Positions 42,647-44,964 of a stretch of 44,964 nucleotides of DNA are shown here, piece after piece. Made by a program: the position numbers and the translations under genes. The first letter of the stretch is position 1; every line of letters begins with the position of its first letter. The stretch covers positions 1 to 44,964 of the forward strand of contig CAZLGG010000024.1 in assembly GCA_964559135.1 (NCBI GenBank), in the 5' to 3' direction. Below the pieces are notes generated by a model, which searched no databases, was not told the origin of the DNA, and was given only the letters and a program-made list of their open reading frames with translations. Origin of the DNA: DRQF01 sp964559135. Its GTDB lineage: Bacteria > Planctomycetota > GCA-002687715 > DRQF01.

Positions 42647-43986
42647 ATCCTGCGTGCATCGCCATCGTCGGACGACCCAACGTCGGCAAGTCCTCGTACT
42701 TCAACGCTGTGATCGGGCGGCGTATTGCCATCGTCGAACCCACGCCCGGCGTGACACGTGACCGGGTCAGCGTTCCGATCGAACGGTTCGGTCGCGTCTT
42801 CGAACTCGTCGACACGGGCGGCATCGGCATCGTCGACGAATCCATGCTGAACGAGGACATCGAGGGGCAGATCGACATGGCGCTCCACCTGGCCGACGCC
42901 GTCATCTTCATCGTGGACGGGAAAGACGGTCCCACGGCGTTGGATCGCCAGGTTGCGGACCGCCTGCGTCCATTGGGAAAACCAGTCGTCCTGGCGGTGA
43001 ATAAGATCGATCACCCCAGTCGAGAGGCAGCCGTACATGAATTCCATGCCCTGGGAATGGGCGAGCCGATTTCACTCTCGGCCCAGGAGGGTTTCGGCGT
43101 GGAAGCCGTGCTGGAGATGGCCATCGAGATCCTCCCCGACCGGTTCCGTGCATCGGAGGTGGAGCCGGAAGAAGAGGATTGCGGGCTGCTGAAGCTGGCC
43201 TTCGTGGGCAAGAGAAACGTGGGGAAATCGACCCTTCTCAACCAGCTGGCGGGCGACGACCGCGTCATCGTGAGCGACCTCGCCGGCACCACCCGCGATG
43301 CCGTCGATGCGGACATCGATTTCCACGGTCGACAGTTCCGCGCCATCGATACCGCCGGCATCATGAAGAAGCAGAAGGTCAAGAATTCCATCGATTTCTA
43401 CAGCCAGGCTCGGACGGAAGCGGCCATTCGACGGGCGGACGTGGTTCTTTTTCTTTTCGATGCCACCTTGGAAATCTCCCAAGTGGACAAGAAAATCGCT
43501 CGCCAGTTGGTCGACGCCGGGCGGCCTTCGGTGCTGGTCATCAACAAGTGGGATCTGGCCAGGGAAGGGATGTCCACCGAGGAGTATCTGGACTACCTCA
43601 CCTCCCGGCTACCGGGTCTCCACTACGCTCCGGTCGTCTTCATTTCCGCGCTCGAGAAGATGAACCTGGAGGGTGCCATCGATGTCGCCTTCGACCTGCA
43701 CCGCCAAGCCCAGACGAGAATCGGAACGGGTGAGCTGAATCGGGTCCTGGAACAGGCCTTCGAGCGGCGCAAACCTGGGGGCCGGGACGGCTACAAGGCG
43801 AAGGTTTTTTACGGAACGCAGGTCGACCGCACGCCTCCTACCTTCATCATCTTCGTCAACGATCCGAGCCTGTTCCCCGCGAATTACCAGAGGTATATCG
43901 AGAACAGGTTGCGGGAGGCGTTCGCCTTCGAGGAGATTCCTCTGCAGGTTTTCTTTCGTCGGAGACAGTCCCTCTACCACGATTGA
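42643..43986 (+). CDS. der: Ribosome-assembly GTPase Der (EngA)
   Basis: A 447-residue GTPase with two tandem G domains and a C-terminal KH-like domain, needed for 50S subunit maturation. First G domain: GRPNVGKS at residues 10-17, DTGG, NKID. Second: GKRNVGKS at 189-196, DTAGI, NKWD. The C-terminus has the usual KVFYGTQVDRTPPTFIIFVN and YQRYIENRLREAFAFEEIP. All motifs are intact and length is normal. The start overlaps the queE stop. A basic C-terminal FFRRRQSLYHD ends it. Confidence 0.97.
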   Translation: MNPACIAIVGRPNVGKSSYFNAVIGRRIAIVEPTPGVTRDRVSVPIERFGRVFELVDTGGIGIVDESMLNEDIEGQIDMALHLADAVIFIVDGKDGPTALDRQVADRLRPLGKPVVLAVNKIDHPSREAAVHEFHALGMGEPISLSAQEGFGVEAVLEMAIEILPDRFRASEVEPEEEDCGLLKLAFVGKRNVGKSTLLNQLAGDDRVIVSDLAGTTRDAVDADIDFHGRQFRAIDTAGIMKKQKVKNSIDFYSQARTEAAIRRADVVLFLFDATLEISQVDKKIARQLVDAGRPSVLVINKWDLAREGMSTEEYLDYLTSRLPGLHYAPVVFISALEKMNLEGAIDVAFDLHRQAQTRIGTGELNRVLEQAFERRKPGGRDGYKAKVFYGTQVDRTPPTFIIFVNDPSLFPANYQRYIENRLREAFAFEEIPLQVFFRRRQSLYHD

Positions 43987-44067
43987 GAGAAGGTCGGGCA
44001 ACGCCTGCGCGGATCAGGTAGAATGTCCGCAAGTAACGGCTGCATAACGCCTTGCAAGGAGCCATCC

Positions 44068-44526
44068 ATGCGTATTTTTGTTGCCTGCCTCGCGATGTCG
44101 ATTCTGGCGGCATGCTCGTCGCACTCCAACGATCCCTTCGAGGAAGAGCGGAACGTCGAGGTGTATCACAGCTTCGATCTCATGTGGAATCAAATCCAGA
44201 AGGCGTTGGCCAAGCGGTACGAGTTGGACGAGGTCGATGAGACCGGCCGCAAGATCACGACCCGCTGGAACACGCACCTCGCTCCCTTCGCCGAAGGCGG
44301 GTACCGCACCCGCCTCATCGTCACCTTGGGTGGGGACGTGGGGCATTGGAAGGTCATGGTTCGAGAGGAGACTCAGGTGAATGCCGAGCAAGAGAATCCC
44401 CTCGCCGCGGAGGAGGCTGAGTGGGAGGATTCGAAGTCGGAGGGAGGCGAGGCCAATCGGTTCCTCGTGGCGCTCTTTCGTCTTCTGAATCCTCGGCGTG
44501 ATTGGCTCGACGACGAAGGCAGATGA
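44068..44526 (+). CDS. Small lipoprotein of unknown function
   Basis: A 152-residue lipoprotein. Signal MRIFVACLAMSILAAC ends in lipobox LAAC, followed by SSHSNDPFEEE. The mature part contains YHSFDLMWNQIQKALAKRY, a beta-strand-like KITTRWNTHLAP, YRTRLIVTLGG, and a C-terminal helix ANRFLVALFRLLNP. I cannot name a family. ATG 44068 follows AAGGAG at six bases. A -10-like TAGAAT lies at about 44017-44022. A weak hairpin with a T run follows the gene. Confidence 0.75.
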   Translation: MRIFVACLAMSILAACSSHSNDPFEEERNVEVYHSFDLMWNQIQKALAKRYELDEVDETGRKITTRWNTHLAPFAEGGYRTRLIVTLGGDVGHWKVMVREETQVNAEQENPLAAEEAEWEDSKSEGGEANRFLVALFRLLNPRRDWLDDEGR

Positions 44527-44583
44527 ACCGAGCCGGTGCTCGGAATCGAGCGCGTGTCGCGCTTCCCGACGATCACCGGCGAG

Positions 44584-44612
44584 GGGGAAGACGGAATCCC
44601 CGAAGTTTTTTT
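44584..44612 (+). terminator. Probable terminator of the small lipoprotein gene
   Basis: GGGGA (44584-44588) and TCCCC (44597-44601) form a short stem followed after GAAG by seven T. The stem is weak, but the T tract is clear. Confidence 0.55.
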
Positions 44613-44636
44613 CTCGATGTGGTCGATCTTTTCTTG

Positions 44637-44665
44637 TTGAAGGTACTTGTGACGTACCTTATGTT
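44637..44665 (+). promoter_or_regulatory. Promoter overlapping a perfect inverted repeat
   Basis: TTGAAG (44637-44642), a 17-base spacer and TATGTT (44660-44665) form a plausible sigma-70 promoter. The inverted repeat AAGGTAC-N7-GTACCTT (44640-44660) fills the spacer, ideally placed for a dimeric repressor or activator. It lies about 95 bases before the TTG start of the Lys/Ala-rich gene. Confidence 0.6.
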
Positions 44666-44761
44666 CGAGTTTGCGAGGTGAGGGTGTTTTCGGATACCCG
44701 ATCCTCTTGGTTGTGGTTTACGGGACCACGTGGCTTGACTCACTGATATAGGAGTTGGGAA

Positions 44762-44964
44762 TTGGCTAAGAAAGTGACCAAAAAGGCGACCCGCAAGAAG
44801 GCCGCCAAAAAGAAGGTGACCAAGAAGAAGGTCGCCAAGAAACGGACCGCGAAGAAGAAGGCCGCCAAGAAGAAGACGACCAAGAAGAAGGCCGCCAAGA
44901 AGAAGGCGACCAAGAAGAAGGTCGCCAAGAAGAAGGTCGCCAAGAAGAAGGTCGCCAAGAAGAA
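44762..44964 (+). CDS. Lys/Ala-rich histone-H1-like protein, 5' part
   Basis: Starts at TTG 44762, seven bases after AGGAG (44750-44754), and runs off the window. The 67 visible residues are almost only Lys, Ala, Val and Thr, in a loose five-to-six residue repeat (AKKK, VTKKK, AAKKK, ATKKK, VAKKK). This resembles bacterial histone-H1-like proteins such as chlamydial Hc2 and other alanine/lysine-rich nucleoid proteins. It probably binds and compacts DNA or RNA nonspecifically. The TTG start and low complexity mean it is easily overlooked. An upstream inverted repeat suggests regulated expression. Confidence 0.8.
   Translation, partial: MAKKVTKKATRKKAAKKKVTKKKVAKKRTAKKKAAKKKTTKKKAAKKKATKKKVAKKKVAKKKVAKK

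Noticed and set aside
44740..44958. 72-residue hydrophobic ORF opposite the Lys-rich gene (FFLATFFLA repeats)
   Set aside because: It is simply the reverse complement of AAG/GCC repeats; the plus strand has the ribosome-binding site and start.

Overview
The window looks like part of a high-GC Gram-negative genome from the PVC superphylum, most likely Planctomycetota. The best taxonomic marker is a 71-residue 'small basic protein' at 41536-41751, a family I know from Planctomycetes, Verrucomicrobia and Chlamydiae. Two GroEL paralogues, long secreted proteins built from carboxypeptidase-regulatory-like repeats, lamin-tail and NPCBM domains, a von Willebrand A membrane protein and a Lys/Ala-rich histone-H1-like gene fit the same assignment. 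An OprP/AlgE-like porin and a WaaG-like LPS glucosyltransferase imply an outer membrane with LPS. A block of exactly 100 N (22066-22165) shows this is a draft scaffold, probably metagenomic. I see no phage, IS element, CRISPR array, tRNA or rRNA in the readable sequence.

Layout. 1-2955: iron acquisition: the 3' end of fur, a good Fur box, then feoA-feoB and a small Cys-rich FeoB partner peptide, nearly all overlapping. 3018-5319: a prenyltransferase-repeat lipoprotein translationally coupled to a six-helix membrane protein, then a lone NIL-domain protein and a terminator. 5712-7365: a porin with its own strong terminator. 7518-9644: divergent heme A synthase (minus) and secreted papain-like peptidase (plus). 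9669-15318: a lamin-tail secreted protein (minus), then a coupled plus-strand zinc-ribbon / methyltransferase / WaaG cluster meeting a minus-strand pair (LPS-kinase-like protein and 3-methyladenine glycosylase). 15445-19584: secreted PQQ-type sugar dehydrogenase with an Ig-like domain, Na+/solute symporter and SRAP-domain protein. 19632-25068: minus-strand M28 peptidase lipoprotein and a GH42-like lipoprotein, separated by about 970 bp of unusual intergenic DNA that contains the gap. 25114-29426: two paralogous repeat proteins with a decayed 3' end of a third copy between them.

29452-35457: one minus-strand chaperone operon, transcribed groEL2-groES-groEL1-dnaJ-grpE-fmdB-yacG. groEL2 has the canonical Gly-Gly-Met tail and groEL1 does not. 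A G-U-dependent hairpin lies between groEL1 and dnaJ. 35818-40780: a coupled plus-strand trio: NPCBM protein, VWA membrane protein, pdxA. 40865-43986: a membrane protein of unknown function, small basic protein, queE and der. 44068-44964: a small lipoprotein and, cut by the window edge, a TTG-started Lys/Ala repeat protein preceded by a promoter overlapping a perfect inverted repeat.

The least explained region is 21885-22385. A near-consensus minus-strand sigma-70 promoter and a strong minus-strand terminator bracket the assembly gap with no recognisable gene between them, so an unassembled or unannotated transcript probably lies there.
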